Below are positions 34,049 through 44,975 of a stretch of DNA of 64,000 nt, piece by piece. The stretch is from Spongilla lacustris (lineage: Eukaryota; Porifera; Demospongiae; Spongillida; Spongillidae). How positions within the stretch are numbered: the stretch's first letter is position 1; every line of letters starts with the position of its first letter. The notes below the pieces were generated by a model. The model saw only the letters and a program-made list of their open reading frames with translations. It had not been told where the DNA came from and did not search any database. Made by a program: the position numbers and the translations under genes. Where the stretch lies: assembly GCA_949361645.1 (NCBI GenBank), contig OX442415.1:15856085-15920084 (forward strand). The letters run 5' to 3'.

Positions 34049-35989
34049 TGTGTGTTCATGCATGTGTTTGTGTGTCTGTGTGTGCGTGTTATCAGGCTGT
34101 AGCCTAGATTGGTTTAAACAAAGTACGAGAAAAATTCTACCAGAACTTCCCATGGAAGTTTCATAATTAAAAAATATTAATGTACTAATCATACAATAGG
34201 GTGTGTATCCTCCACTGAATAATGAAAATCGATTTTTCCGAATACTTTTAAACCCCTAATCAATTTTTCAGGTTTTTCTGGATCAGAAAATCGATCTTTC
34301 CGAATACTTGAAAAAAGAAAATCGAATAGGTTTTAACAATTTGCCAGCCGAATACCTAGGTTATTCAGGTTTTCTGCTCACTGAGCCACCTAAATGTACA
34401 CATCACACCAAATACCCTCCTACAGCTAAACCATAACACCAGATACCCTCCTACAGCTAAACCATAACACCAGATGCCCTCAGCATACACACACCTACCC
34501 CCATCACACCAATGCCCTCATGAGGCACACAAACACACCTCCCCCAGATTTCCTCATGAGGCACACAACCACAGCTACCCCCATCACACCAGACACCCTC
34601 CTACAACTTCCCACATTACACCAGATCAGTACAGCATGCATCCACAGCTACCCCACATCACACCACATCCACTCTGCATACTACCACAGCTAACTACATA
34701 GGCCTAAATCTCTTGGCCTAACCACATACCTAGATGGGCGTGTCCTGACCTAAGTTAGCGTGGCCACGCTGAGGTCTACCTACAGATGTACACTGTTACA
34801 TCGTACCCGATGCCAAAAGAGTAGAACCACAGATGAAGTTTATGCAACATCAGCCATGCAGCCTCCATTGCACCATAGCAAATACTAGTAACTACTAGTA
34901 AGTAGGCCTAAATGCGATCGCGGCAATATCAGCCAGCTAGTTCGAAATACACTAAGCGAACTAACTTTGATTTGTAGCTGGAGCTGTTCGTCGTCGTGAC
35001 TCGTGAAGAGGGAGATCTGTTGGCTAGTTCGAATTACTGCCCCATCCATATGATCTCGTCCCCACGGCCATGCACGTAGTATAGTAATAACAACAGTGAC
35101 GTTAATTAACGTTACGTTTCAAATTAGAAGTTTGTTAATTATTGTACTTGTAATATCGTCACGGGTGTTTCACAGTGGACATTTACGGATATTTAGATGT
35201 CCAATTGCACATTTACGTAAAAATGATTTTGGTAGCTCATTAACGGGCTAACATTTTCAGGGCCTGTTTCCGCTACAACCCAGTTTCACTACGCCTCTCT
35301 ATTGATAACTCCAAGCATAGTATTAGTCTAAGCACAAACCCAAATCAACTGCTCACATGTTTACAGCATTTCTAGTAATCACGTGCCCCTTAATTCGTTA
35401 CGAGTGCATCTTTTGGTGGGCTATTTGTAAGGCTCTCGAACTTCCAGGTGAGTTGTGAAGATAAAATACAGAATCTAGGGGCATTGTAAAACAATTTAAG
35501 CTGGGTCATATCTCGAGACGCGATATCTAGGGCATATAAAATCGCGGCTGAAATCTATGAATAATTATCAACATCTTGGTTTTTATATATGCTTTGCGAT
35601 GGAGTTCCATAACAGTTAGCTTACAAAACATTACAGGGTGTGCGGTGGGAGGTTGGTGGTGGCAAATAAATCAAAAAGAAGCATATACAAATCCATATTT
35701 TACAAAAAGGAGCTTAAACTAGCTTTTGGTATCAATGATCATATCGAGATCCACCCATAATCGTTCTGCAAACCGTGTAAGCTAAGGGGAGGGTGTTAAA
35801 TGCTTTGAGGCAGAAAAAGCTAGTACCATTTAAAAGTTTGGTCGTGCCCTGCAAGTGGAAAGCCCATACCGTAGACAGGTGTGAAGTGAGTGAGGAGCAA
35901 ATTATAACTGAATTAAATTGCATGATCACATTTAGGTTTGCCAGCACTTTGAGGTGCTGGTGAAAGGTGGTACGAAAAAAAAAAAGTGA

Positions 35990-36390
35990 CAAAACATACT
36001 GCCAAATGTCAATTGAATTACTACAGTCAATATTTACACATATTGGGTACATTGCACAAGTTTCGATTTCAACCAGTGTCCAGCCAGCTGCTATACAATC
36101 AGTTTCTGCCATCAACTATCTAAAGTGTCCACTCTGCCTTTGTATTCCGCAAGACCAGTAGAGCTACCGTGCCAAAGTCTTGTCTGTGCAGAATGACATT
36201 GTCGGCAAACAACACGTTCCTGTTGCCATGACAACTCACCTTTAACTGCTGCCAGCATAAATGCTGCTCCTGACGTCTTCTTTTCCCTCCTAAGTGATGT
36301 ATTGCTTCAATGCAACTCACGTAAAACAGACCTTCCAGCAGGAGCGTACCTCTTACATGTTTGCGACACCATCTCCCCCATGTGGTACTG
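35990..36390 (+). pseudogene. Decayed RING/zinc-finger coding segment, copy 1
   Basis: The plus frame reads SVSAINYLKCPLCLCI before a frameshift at CCGCAAGACC. Compared with copy 2 (62307-62692) the next bases encode the same PCQSLVCAE, then a shifted frame with the second finger near 36290-36363. Here a Cys codon of CNSC has changed (CAACTCACG). It has more lesions than copy 2, so it is not functional. Confidence 0.6.
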
Positions 36391-36937
36391 AGGTAAACGT
36401 ACCATCTATAATCCATCTATAATTCAAAATTCAAAGAATGCTTTCTGAAAGCCCAGAGCCCAAATGTTTTGCAGATTCCATCTGGGGGGGGGGGGGGGGG
36501 GGGGGGGGGGAAAGAGGAAGTAAATTTGTACAGCAATAATAATTACATGAACTAGTACTCACCATCATTCCAGCCAATAACTCGTGTAAGGATTACAAAA
36601 GGTCAATGCCGAAGTTAAGCATCAAAGCCGGTGAACTTTGAGTCATCACCGCAAAGACCTTCAAGAAGTGAGGCACATACTGAATGATGACTGGTGTATA
36701 CAAAATGTGGCCCAGCAGTATCCTGTTCTCCTCATGGATGCTCAGCAGGTTGCAGACACATTTGAAGGGGCATTTGCTAGACTTTGAGCATGCCACTCCA
36801 TCTATGACCAATGTTTTGTAACTGACAGATGAGAAATGTGGAGAGAGAGTTAAGATATAGAAACATGACGTCATAGCTGTGGATGGGTATTAACTATGTG
36901 ATTATTTTTTGCTATTTTTTCCATTCTGAACTACTTT

Positions 36938-37808
36938 CAAGCCCGTAGCCAGGTCAGGAAAAGGGGGGGTTCGAAAAAAAAAAGTGGACCCAAAGTGGGC
37001 GTGGGTAACCAAATGGGGGAGGGTGCGGGAGGGGGATGTGCCCCCTCCCGCGCTTTGCGCGGAAGCTTTTGAAAACATTGATTTGGCGACACAAAAGAAT
37101 TAATAGTTTGCAGACACATGTACATCATGTACCAAAACACTCACAACCGAAAAATAAACAAGATGAGCAATTCCATTTCATGCGACCTTCCAAGGTGAGC
37201 TGCCCGATATGAAAAGAGGGGAAGGGGCTAAACCTAACATGTCGTTTTGCTATGCAATCTAAATCGATCTTCGCTTTAAAAAAAAACAATGCTTCTAATT
37301 CAATGGCTGCTTAGTCAACTACATATTTAGGCAGGTTATACATTTATATACAAACACAATCCTTGGGTGCAAATGGGCATAGCGTGTGACAACGCCACGT
37401 CCATGTCATAATGTATATGCAGGAGAGTAAGGCTAGAAAGACGGCTATTTCCCATCGAGGCTCTCATATAATTGTGCAGTCTTCGAAGAGCACTAGCACT
37501 CCGCTCGTTCACGCTCTCTTTTAGTCGATCGATTATTAATGCGACGGCGTATAGATTAATTATTATATCGGCGCAAATTAATTGCTTTTTAATTATTGAG
37601 ACGTAATTTGATAACTAAAGAAATAAACCGTTACGTTGTGCCGGTTATACGTACGTTATTAGTCAGGGAAGCCTAATAGCCCAAATCCGCCTTAGAGAGC
37701 TGCTTGCACGGCGGCACCGTAGTACTTCTACGTAAGCGGAGTGCAGGACCTTTATCCTCTGAGGGGGGGTTCGTTCGAACCCCCGAACCCCCTCTGGCTA
37801 CGGGCCTG
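36938..37808. mobile_element. 871-bp element with GCCCGTAGCCAG termini (inner level of the nest)
   Basis: Left CAAGCCCGTAGCCAGG and right CTGGCTACGGGCCTG are inverse. ACTTT is duplicated on both sides (36933-36937, 37809-37813). The related copy at 61442-63332 has the single site ACTTT at 63221-63225. G and C runs lie near the ends. Termini of the CAGGCCCGTAGCC style are widespread among hAT-like MITEs. A 5-bp TSD is shorter than the usual eight. Confidence 0.85.
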
Positions 37809-38803
37809 ACTTTAGAACCAATTTCCCCATGGCCAATGAAAATATCCCACCCAAAATGCACCTATTAGAGGAGCACACAGTTGAGTGGGTGAGAAGATAC
37901 AACTTATGATTTGGCATGCTGGGTGAACAAGGTGCTGAATCAATTCACCAACTACAGTTCAATTAGCATTTAAACGCACTGAACACCATCTAAAGTACGG
38001 TGTATCGTCAAAGAGCGCTTGATAAGTATTGCTCCTGACACAATCCGTGCTTAGCCACCACCCACAAAGAGAGCAAAACGTACGCCGGCCAAAACACGTT
38101 GCTGCTTCATAGCATAGTGGCTTTATACCGGGCCGGTATTCACGTACATGTAGGCCTACACTCCCTCCATACATGCGCGCAGCACACACTTGACAATGTT
38201 TGCACGTTACTTTTTGAAGCGATCTATGTACAATACCTTTGTAAAAGTCGTTTCTCAACTGGAAGTGCGCACGTTGGGGACTAACTAGTTTTGAAAACCT
38301 ACCTCCGCGTAAGTAGGCCGCTTTTGAACGACACTTCTCCAGAGCTTAACATTTCTTGATGCCCAAACACACCTTGTTCAGTAGAGCACAGTTTCATCTT
38401 CAACAATACGTCGTCTAAAAGGTCACCACGTGTTCCATTCAGTAACTGTACAGCGAATTCCAACGGGTACAAATCATTACAACCGTTGCTAGGTGAGATA
38501 ATTGCCATTTCAAAATTTCGGGGCGTAGGTCTGAATGTCCACCAATTCAATGGATTGAAACACCCGTGTCGTAAACGCGTATCCGGATATCGTCATAAAA
38601 AGGTATTCGAATATTGTCGATGCGGACGACGAATACCTAAGTACCTCCGAATGGAGATTCACAAACCAGTTATTTCGAATAGAACAAATCCAATTAATAA
38701 TCGATTTTTCCGAGTAATGCTAAATTACTATTCGAACGGATAGGTTTCGAATATCCTAATAACCCGAATAACCTGATAATCGGTTACACACCCTAGCATA
38801 CAA

Positions 38804-39323
38804 GATGGCGGATGACCGGCCAAGTGGTACCAAGTTGACTGTTTTGCACCTATGTTATTATTTGATTAGGATACACTGTATGCGGCCCTGTGACCTGATG
38901 TTATCAAATGGTGAAAGACATTCGTTCCTGCAGGTTTGTACATTATTATTGTTGCATGCTTTAACTAACCTCTCCGTACGCGTCTCGCCATAGCGGAGAA
39001 TATCCATTTCTGACGTATGCAAGAGTTTACCTGGTAAGCAGATTTAGAATGGTGGCGATTGTTTGGCACCACTCATACCACAGAGGCTGAAGAATGAAGA
39101 CATGACGGATCTGCTGAATAGCTATCAACATAACGACAACAGAAAAATGTGTGTAGAAGTCTTTAAACTACTTTCTTCTTGTACAGGACCTAAGGCAGAC
39201 TGACAGAATGTGTATTCGGATATTTTCACTGTAACTGGAGTGATTTTATATATTTTTTATTGCGTCATAATTATAGCTATAAATACGCCGTCATGCGCCA
39301 TAAATAATTCTCGTATGGACATA
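38804..39323. other. Intergenic, no gene seen
   Basis: No supported coding region. AAGATGGCGGATGACC near 38803 would be a plausible start context, but the frame has no recognisable domain. Confidence 0.45.
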
Positions 39324-39331
39324 CCGTCAAG

Positions 39332-40126
39332 CAGTGTTGCCGCGATTAAGTACTTGCCCATAATCGTTTTAATCGCGATAATCGCGATATGCGCATTTAA
39401 TCGTGATATTTAATCGGCGATATAATAATCATTAATAAACATTAATAAGTGTGATCAGAGCGATGGCGATGTCAAAGAAAGAAGCTAAACCTATGTACGT
39501 GCCACAAAAAGAGGATGTGGTTAGTGTGGATCGTACTGCACATAGAAGTTCAGCATGGCAATATTTTGGGATACATAAGAAGGCTCTAAATTCATCCTGG
39601 GTTGTGTGCTTGAAGTGCTGCAAATGGGTATCAAGACATGACAACAACACTACCAACATGAGGTATCACTTGAAGTCTGCCCATGGAATAGATTTGCCTT
39701 CAGAAGGCAAAGAGTAAGCCCTTTAAACATCAAATTGTTCATAGTATGAAAATTATCTGAAATTGTATGTTCAATGTAGCAGCTGTCAGAACGAAGGCAC
39801 CAGCAGTACCTGTAGCACTGGCAAGATTTTTATTAGTAAAAATATATTACAGAAAAAAAAATGGAGACTTTTGCTAAATTAAATCGGCTCAGTAAACTTG
39901 ATGCATTTTTCTTAAAAATTTCTGTAGCATATAGCCATATACGCTTAAGATGACAATAGAGTGAATATATACATGTGATATAATTCTATTAACAAACCAT
40001 GCCCTATATTTTCCGTATACTTTTCCGTTAACGTCCGCAACTTTAATCGCGATTGATAGCATCATTAATCGCGATAAATCGTTAATCGCGATATAACGTT
40101 AATCGCAATATATCGCGGCAACACTG
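39332..40126 (+). mobile_element. hAT element relic, 795 bp, perfect 8-bp TSD
   Basis: CAGTGTTGCCGCGAT at the left and ATCGCGGCAACACTG at the right, flanked by CCGTCAAG (39324-39331, 40127-40134). Subterminal DNA is packed with TTAATCGCGATAAT-like motifs. It retains only the first, BED-finger exon of a transposase, and the catalytic part is gone. A related left end is at 46968. Confidence 0.93.
39451..39717 (+). CDS. BED zinc finger exon of a hAT transposase (remnant)
   Basis: The frame encodes SSAWQYFGIHKK, then VVCLKCCKWVSRHDN and NMRYHLKSAHGIDL: a BED finger with CX2C followed by HX4H. BED fingers bind DNA at transposon ends. The open frame is 88 codons and ends in TAA. The usual core domain and the C-terminal dimerisation (hATC) motif are missing, so this is a fragment. 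The frame itself is intact. Confidence 0.82.
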   Translation: MIRAMAMSKKEAKPMYVPQKEDVVSVDRTAHRSSAWQYFGIHKKALNSSWVVCLKCCKWVSRHDNNTTNMRYHLKSAHGIDLPSEGKE

Positions 40127-40337
40127 CCGTCAAGGTCCCGCTCAACATTTGTACGTGCGTGCGTACGAAATTGAACGTGATTATGACGTGCGGCGTACAA
40201 ATGATTTTACGGCACCGTGAAACTATTCGTAAGAAATCGGTCCACTCACGATGTCGTACGCATGAAGCGTACAAGGTTCGCAAGCAGGTGCTTGCGGATA
40301 ACATTACATGACACCGCGGGGGCCCGCAATCAAGGCA

Positions 40338-40537
40338 NNNNNNNNNNNNNNNNNNNNNNNNNNNNNNNNNNNNNNNNNNNNNNNNNNNNNNNNNNNNNNN
40401 NNNNNNNNNNNNNNNNNNNNNNNNNNNNNNNNNNNNNNNNNNNNNNNNNNNNNNNNNNNNNNNNNNNNNNNNNNNNNNNNNNNNNNNNNNNNNNNNNNNN
40501 NNNNNNNNNNNNNNNNNNNNNNNNNNNNNNNNNNNNN
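40338..40537. other. Assembly gap, 200 N
   Basis: Exactly 200 unknown bases, probably a placeholder of fixed size. It lies downstream of the BAP31-like exons and could hide the last exon. Confidence 1.
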
Positions 40538-41080
40538 ACCCAAACCTTACACCATTTCAAATATTTTGTTTTCTATCCTGTACATAAATATAAATTCACT
40601 GAAAATCTGGCTGCCCTTCACATGGTTAATTACACCTTCAATGCAAGTGACTTTAGGACTGAGCACTGCAGAATAATTCAGGCAATGACTATACACATGT
40701 ACACGTACAGTTAATTAAATATTCAGTGCCTTATAACTCCGAAATCACAGTGCATTTTCATAGAGGACACCCCACACTCCCAGAAGGGTGTTAAAATTGT
40801 ACAGCAAACTGTCCCAAACACACTGAATCAAAGCATCACACTCAACTGTGTTTTCGCGATAAAGAGTAGTAGACTTGATACATGCACATGTACAGTGTAT
40901 GTGAGTGACCAGTACAGAGCACAGTACAGTGTGGCACATTGTACATGTTGCATGTACAAATAGCATTTGTACTACTAGGTATGTAGTTATATACATGTAC
41001 ACTCATCCCACGCCTGTACATGTACCTGTACCGCCCCCCCCCCCCCTCCCACACATTTACCGCCCCTCCCCCTCCCATAC

Positions 41081-42663
41081 CTGCAATTCTCTATGTTCCT
41101 CCAACAAGCGGTCATACTCTCTGCTAGTAGCCTGGGCCTGATCCTTCACAGCCTGGAGGTCAGTCTTTGCTGTGCATTGAGCAGTTTTCACAACACAACA
41201 TTGCCAAACATACCACATGTCAAAAGGCTCACCTGCTTTCAACTCCTCGTATTCCTCTTCTGTAGGACCTGACGGTGTGGGGGTGTGGTATGTGGGGTGT
41301 GGCAGGTGGGGGTGGTATGTGGGGTGTGGCAGATGATGAGGTCACATGGTCAGATCAGCTACTAGTCACTAACCTTTCTTCAGAGGCTCACTGGATCTCT
41401 TACCTCCTTTTAACTGCAGACCACGTGTTAAGTACAAATCAGCTGACGTATTCCATACCCCATGCTGGTACATGCACACGTTGCCCTTTCCCTCCTTCGC
41501 ATCCATTCCTCCCTCCATCCTCCACAGTCCCTTCCACCTATCACCCTCCCCATTCCTCCCTTCCCTCACCTTCTTCCTCTTCCTCCTCCTCCACCTCCTC
41601 CCTCTCCATCAGCCTCTTCACCTCAGTGCTGGCAGACTGTGCCTGTTTGATGGCTGCAGCCTCTGAGGCCTCCAGCCTAGCACACTCATTGATGAGCATC
41701 ACCAGATGTCGTATGACACTAGGGGGGTGGGGGGGGGGGGGGGGGGGGGAGGGATAGGTACAAAATGAAGGGACTGAGGAGGGGTATATGAAGGGGCTGG
41801 GGAGGGGTATATATATGAAGGGGCTGGGGAGGGGTATATGAAGGGGCTGATGAAGGGCCTGGGGAGGGGTATCACCATACCAATCACACACATTCTCAAT
41901 CAGTTAACAAATGGACTGGGTATTCTCTGATTGGGTGGCCATGAGCTGTGTGTGACAGGTATGATCATGCACTAACCGCCATGCATCAACGTGTCATTCA
42001 TCGGTATACAGAAGACAAATCATAATGATCATCCATACATGCATACTATATGTAAGGGACAAAGACTTTAGTGGCATCAATGTGTTTTGTGTCTGCAGAC
42101 TGCATAGAATGGTTTACTGTCCAATTTGTTTTGAACTGTTGTGTAGTACAGTGTACTACACACATGAGAAAATGCACATGTGGCTTAGTACTTGGTATTG
42201 TACTGCCTTGTCAATATCAGCCATTAAAAGGGCAAAACTGCCATGTCCAGACATTTGGCCTGGACACCCCAATAAAGGCGTTAAAGCTAACACAAGCACT
42301 GCATGCACATAACCCCCCAAGTCCTTCCTGTCTGCTCCTTATGAAGCTAACAACTGAAGACCTCTACATGCTTCTATGCACTGCCATGAACACATGCTAT
42401 TTGAACTTTCCCAGAGTTCTTTTGGTTAATAGAACAAGGGTCACATAGATATTGATTTTTTCATTTGTGCAGTACAAGCTAACACTGTCCCCCCCCCCCC
42501 CCCCCCCCCCTCCACCACCCTATAGACACTTACAAGATGAGGAACAGGGCAAACCCAGTGATGTAGAAGTTCCTCTGGCCCCTGTATTCCTTGGCCTGGT
42601 TGTCCAGTCGTGAATTCAGGGACTTGTTAGCCCCTGATGTGGTAACCATGGTACGTACAGAAT
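41081..42663 (-). CDS. BCAP31: BAP31-like ER membrane protein, four exons (C-terminal half)
   Basis: Exons on the minus strand: 42663-42534, 41718-41570, 41268-41233 and 41169-41081. All introns are GT-AG and every phase joins cleanly (2+126+2, 1+147+1, 2+33+1, 2+87 bases). The product holds GQRNFYITGFALFLIFVIRH, the third membrane segment of BAP31, then NECARLEASEAAAIKQAQSA and an acidic Glu run. It ends in the coiled coil with EYDRLLEEHRELQ, a signature of the family. BAP31 is an ER cargo-sorting and quality-control protein with three membrane spans. The first two spans (upstream exons) and the final few codons were not found. The gap at 40338-40537 may hold the end. No broken frame in the visible exons. 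Confidence 0.88.
41275..41340. repeat. GTGGGGTGTGG-type simple repeat in a BAP31-like intron
   Basis: GGTATGTGGGGTGTGGCAG occurs twice in tandem just upstream of the acceptor of the 36-bp exon. Confidence 0.7.
41721..41880. repeat. G run plus GGGGCTGGGGAGGGGTATAT repeats in an intron
   Basis: A long C/pyrimidine tract (on the minus strand) forms the acceptor of exon 41718-41570. It is followed by four or five units of a 20-30 bp GA-rich repeat. Confidence 0.75.
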
Positions 42664-43247
42664 CTGAAAAGAAGGAACAGATCACTAAATACCATAGCAG
42701 TTACATACATGTACACATGCACACCAAAACAGATGCAGCCTTTGGAGGACAAGTGTATTACCATTAATTAAGGGCATGCAAGGGAGGGGTTTTATGTGAT
42801 CCCAAATATTCTAAAAACTGAATTACAGTAAACAAATGTCTGCTTCGCATGATCTGCTTCTCCCTAGCAAAGCCCTAGCACTCTAGCACATCAGTGTTAA
42901 GCCCAGGTGGCAGTATAGTAAAGCTAACACGTCAGGCCAGAAACGACTTGTCTTGTTAGCTAGCTTCTTTGCAACAGGTTGGTGGGGAAAAAAAAGCTAT
43001 GCACGCAGAGGCTATTATACCTTTATATATATATATGCCAACCATGCGCATTATGCAACCATACTAAATATAATGGGCTTCTGCCTCGATATGGACACCG
43101 ATCCACCCATGGCACATATCAATTCCCTGTCAAACGTTTACCCACAACGGATTGTAAAAAGCGAGTCCATCCCCACACAGGGAATACCATTGATAAAAGT
43201 GCATTACGCGTGGGCAGGCACCGTGAATACATTTCATCCCAGCCCAG

Positions 43248-43560
43248 TGTGCTCTATTATTTCATTTGTCATCATTTCATCAGCTGTTGTCATTTCATCA
43301 GCAGGGCTATCAGATACTAATATTTCCCCATTCTCAGATGACAGCACTTCATCATGGGAGGTATCAGATGTCATTGCCTCTTCCCTTTCAGATACATTAT
43401 CAGTGGACAGGTGTTCTAGAAGGCTGACATGTACAAACTAGTACTTTAAAACTAAATGTAAGCTTACCTGATAGTTCCTTATCACAATTATGTATTTCAG
43501 ATAATTCTTCCACATCACATATGCAGAAATCGGCGGTCACCAGGAAAGTGATGGTGTTCA
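43248..43560 (-). CDS. Possible two-exon acidic reading frame, function unknown
   Basis: On the minus strand a frame encodes NTITFLVTADFCICDVEEL to a GT donor (GTAAGC, near 43467). After an AG (TTCTAG, near 43428) the frame continues HLSTDNVSEREEAMTSD and an Asp/Glu/Ser-rich run to a TGA. The join is in phase. However, the upstream end runs into a stop without an ATG, and the first exon partly lies in a sequence repeated at 33024-33222. It may be a terminal gene fragment or chance. No domain recognised. Confidence 0.25.
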
Positions 43561-43718
43561 AAAAGACATCCTATAGCATGTGTTCCGTTGCTAGTACACA
43601 GGGGTAGTGTAATTTGAATTTGTGTTGAATTTATAAGTACTAATGGTTCGGATTTATTCAAAACAAAGTTAGACTTACACCTATTTAAATGTATGAAAAA
43701 TGGCTACTCTTGAATTGA
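43521..43718 (-). repeat. 198-bp sequence repeated inverted at 33024-33222
   Basis: See 33024-33222. The two copies are about 10.5 kb apart and nearly identical. Confidence 0.85.
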
Positions 43719-44389
43719 ATGCTCAAATTTTCCGAGAGACGGGATTTGCGATGCATGCATGTAAAATACTGCTGGCTGTTAACATTAAATAGTCTTTTAT
43801 TTTTTTGACACCATAGATATTAGAATAAGTATATGTTACTCTAATTTCTATGTTAATTGGCACTGAGACCAATATTTTCCATTTGGTCTTTCTACTGAAT
43901 CCCGTTCGATGTGCGTAAAGGGATTTTTAAAGTCTAATGTACCGAACGTCATCCCGGGGTACGGGTACGTTTGTCTACGCGGTGTACAGAAAATAAATTT
44001 ATTCCCGCTCTGCCAGTTCAGCATCCGTTTTACATTTGACGGTGCATATTTGTTGTACAGGTCCTTTGGAGCTTGGCCTAAAATTGTCAGGCTGTAATTA
44101 TTCCTCGGTCCCAAGATAGCGCGTCAAAGCGAATTAAGCTACGATTCGCCGCCAAGCGTACATACGATAACTTTGGTAACTCGACAAAATTCGACCTAGC
44201 GTGGCTGATAAACATGTTAAAAACGTCTGACCATATTTTACGTCCTATAGATGTGTTATTTGCCACGCCCATAATTGGCCGCACCAACTTTGGGCCGAGT
44301 GCGTCGGGCCTGAGTATAGCTCACTGAGCTGTACGATCGGATGCAAAAGCCATCCTGTCGAGGATCCCAGGCAAGCACCCATGGGCCAT

Positions 44390-44475
44390 AGCACAGACCT
44401 TTTCCACAACCAGTGGGTAGCCGTAGGATGGCGAAAACATCTCGTCCGCTCACAAAATCTTTTAATTAGTTGCAA
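44390..44475 (-). pseudogene. RecQ-like helicase fragment (motif I), frameshifted
   Basis: The minus strand encodes SGRDVFAILRLPTGCGKGLC, close to the RDVFxxLPTGxGKSxxY Walker A region of RecQ-family helicases. The preceding LQTLQLIKRF, which would be motif 0 context, is in another frame. Nothing convincing follows. Very short, so the family call is tentative. Duplicated RecQ-like genes are frequent in invertebrate repeats. Confidence 0.4.
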
Positions 44476-44975
44476 GGTTTGCATAACCTAGTTCTCTAGC
44501 CACATGATGTATCGTACACGTGTATCGTACACGTGTGCCGTAACATAATTGCATTTCTCGCATTCCTCGTAACGTAAGGTAACCTTAATAACTTTTAATA
44601 TGTTGGAAGTAATCAGAACCGATTTGGTATGGCAATGTCTCCAGACCCTCAGCAAAGCGCGAGGGTGTGGCTACGTCAGACTAGGGTGTATCGGTGTGAT
44701 TGATAGGTGACCTTCACACTTTTTTATTTGCTGTGCATAGTGGTACATGGAAACGCAAATGGATCGGAGAGTGGCAAGAGCCAATACAATCTCTCTAGCT
44801 CAATGTATTGACACCCTCCTCCTCCCCCCTCTCTGGCCCTCCAGGCGAAATAAAAACTCTATACACTTATGCACACTACACTCTGCATGGGTAACTTATG
44901 CATTGTCCAAACTAACACTATATGCGAAATGCATTTGCAGCAGTTTGTTGATGCACAATCCGCGATTTCAGCCGG

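Larger units (their letters stand above)
35160..38568. mobile_element. 3.4 kb element with CACGGGTGTTTCA ends, 4-bp TSD (middle level of the nest)
   Basis: Inverse termini CACGGGTGTTTCA ... TGAAACACCCGTG are flanked by TCGT (35156-35159, 38569-38572). The related hAT-like copy at 8670-9827 shows the empty site ACGA at 8901-8904, so the 4-bp duplication is confirmed by comparison. It carries a decayed RING-type coding segment (35990-36390) and an inserted 871-bp element. CAC termini and a 4-bp TSD suggest the Chapaev branch of CMC transposons. No DDE transposase was recognised. Confidence 0.8.
34197..38795. mobile_element. hAT-like element (outer level of a nest), 8-bp TSD with one mismatch
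   Basis: Same family as 8670-9827, in the opposite orientation: left TAGGGTGTGTATCCTCC, right CGGTTACACACCCTA. Flanks TCATACAA (34189-34196) and GCATACAA (38796-38803) agree at seven of eight bases. It carries the same CATCACACCAGATGCCCTC-type tandem array at about 34400-34690. About 3.4 kb of its length is a nested element. Confidence 0.82.

Noticed and set aside
40217..40714. Open frames spanning the N gap
   Set aside because: Unknown bases do not encode stops, so the frames are artefacts.
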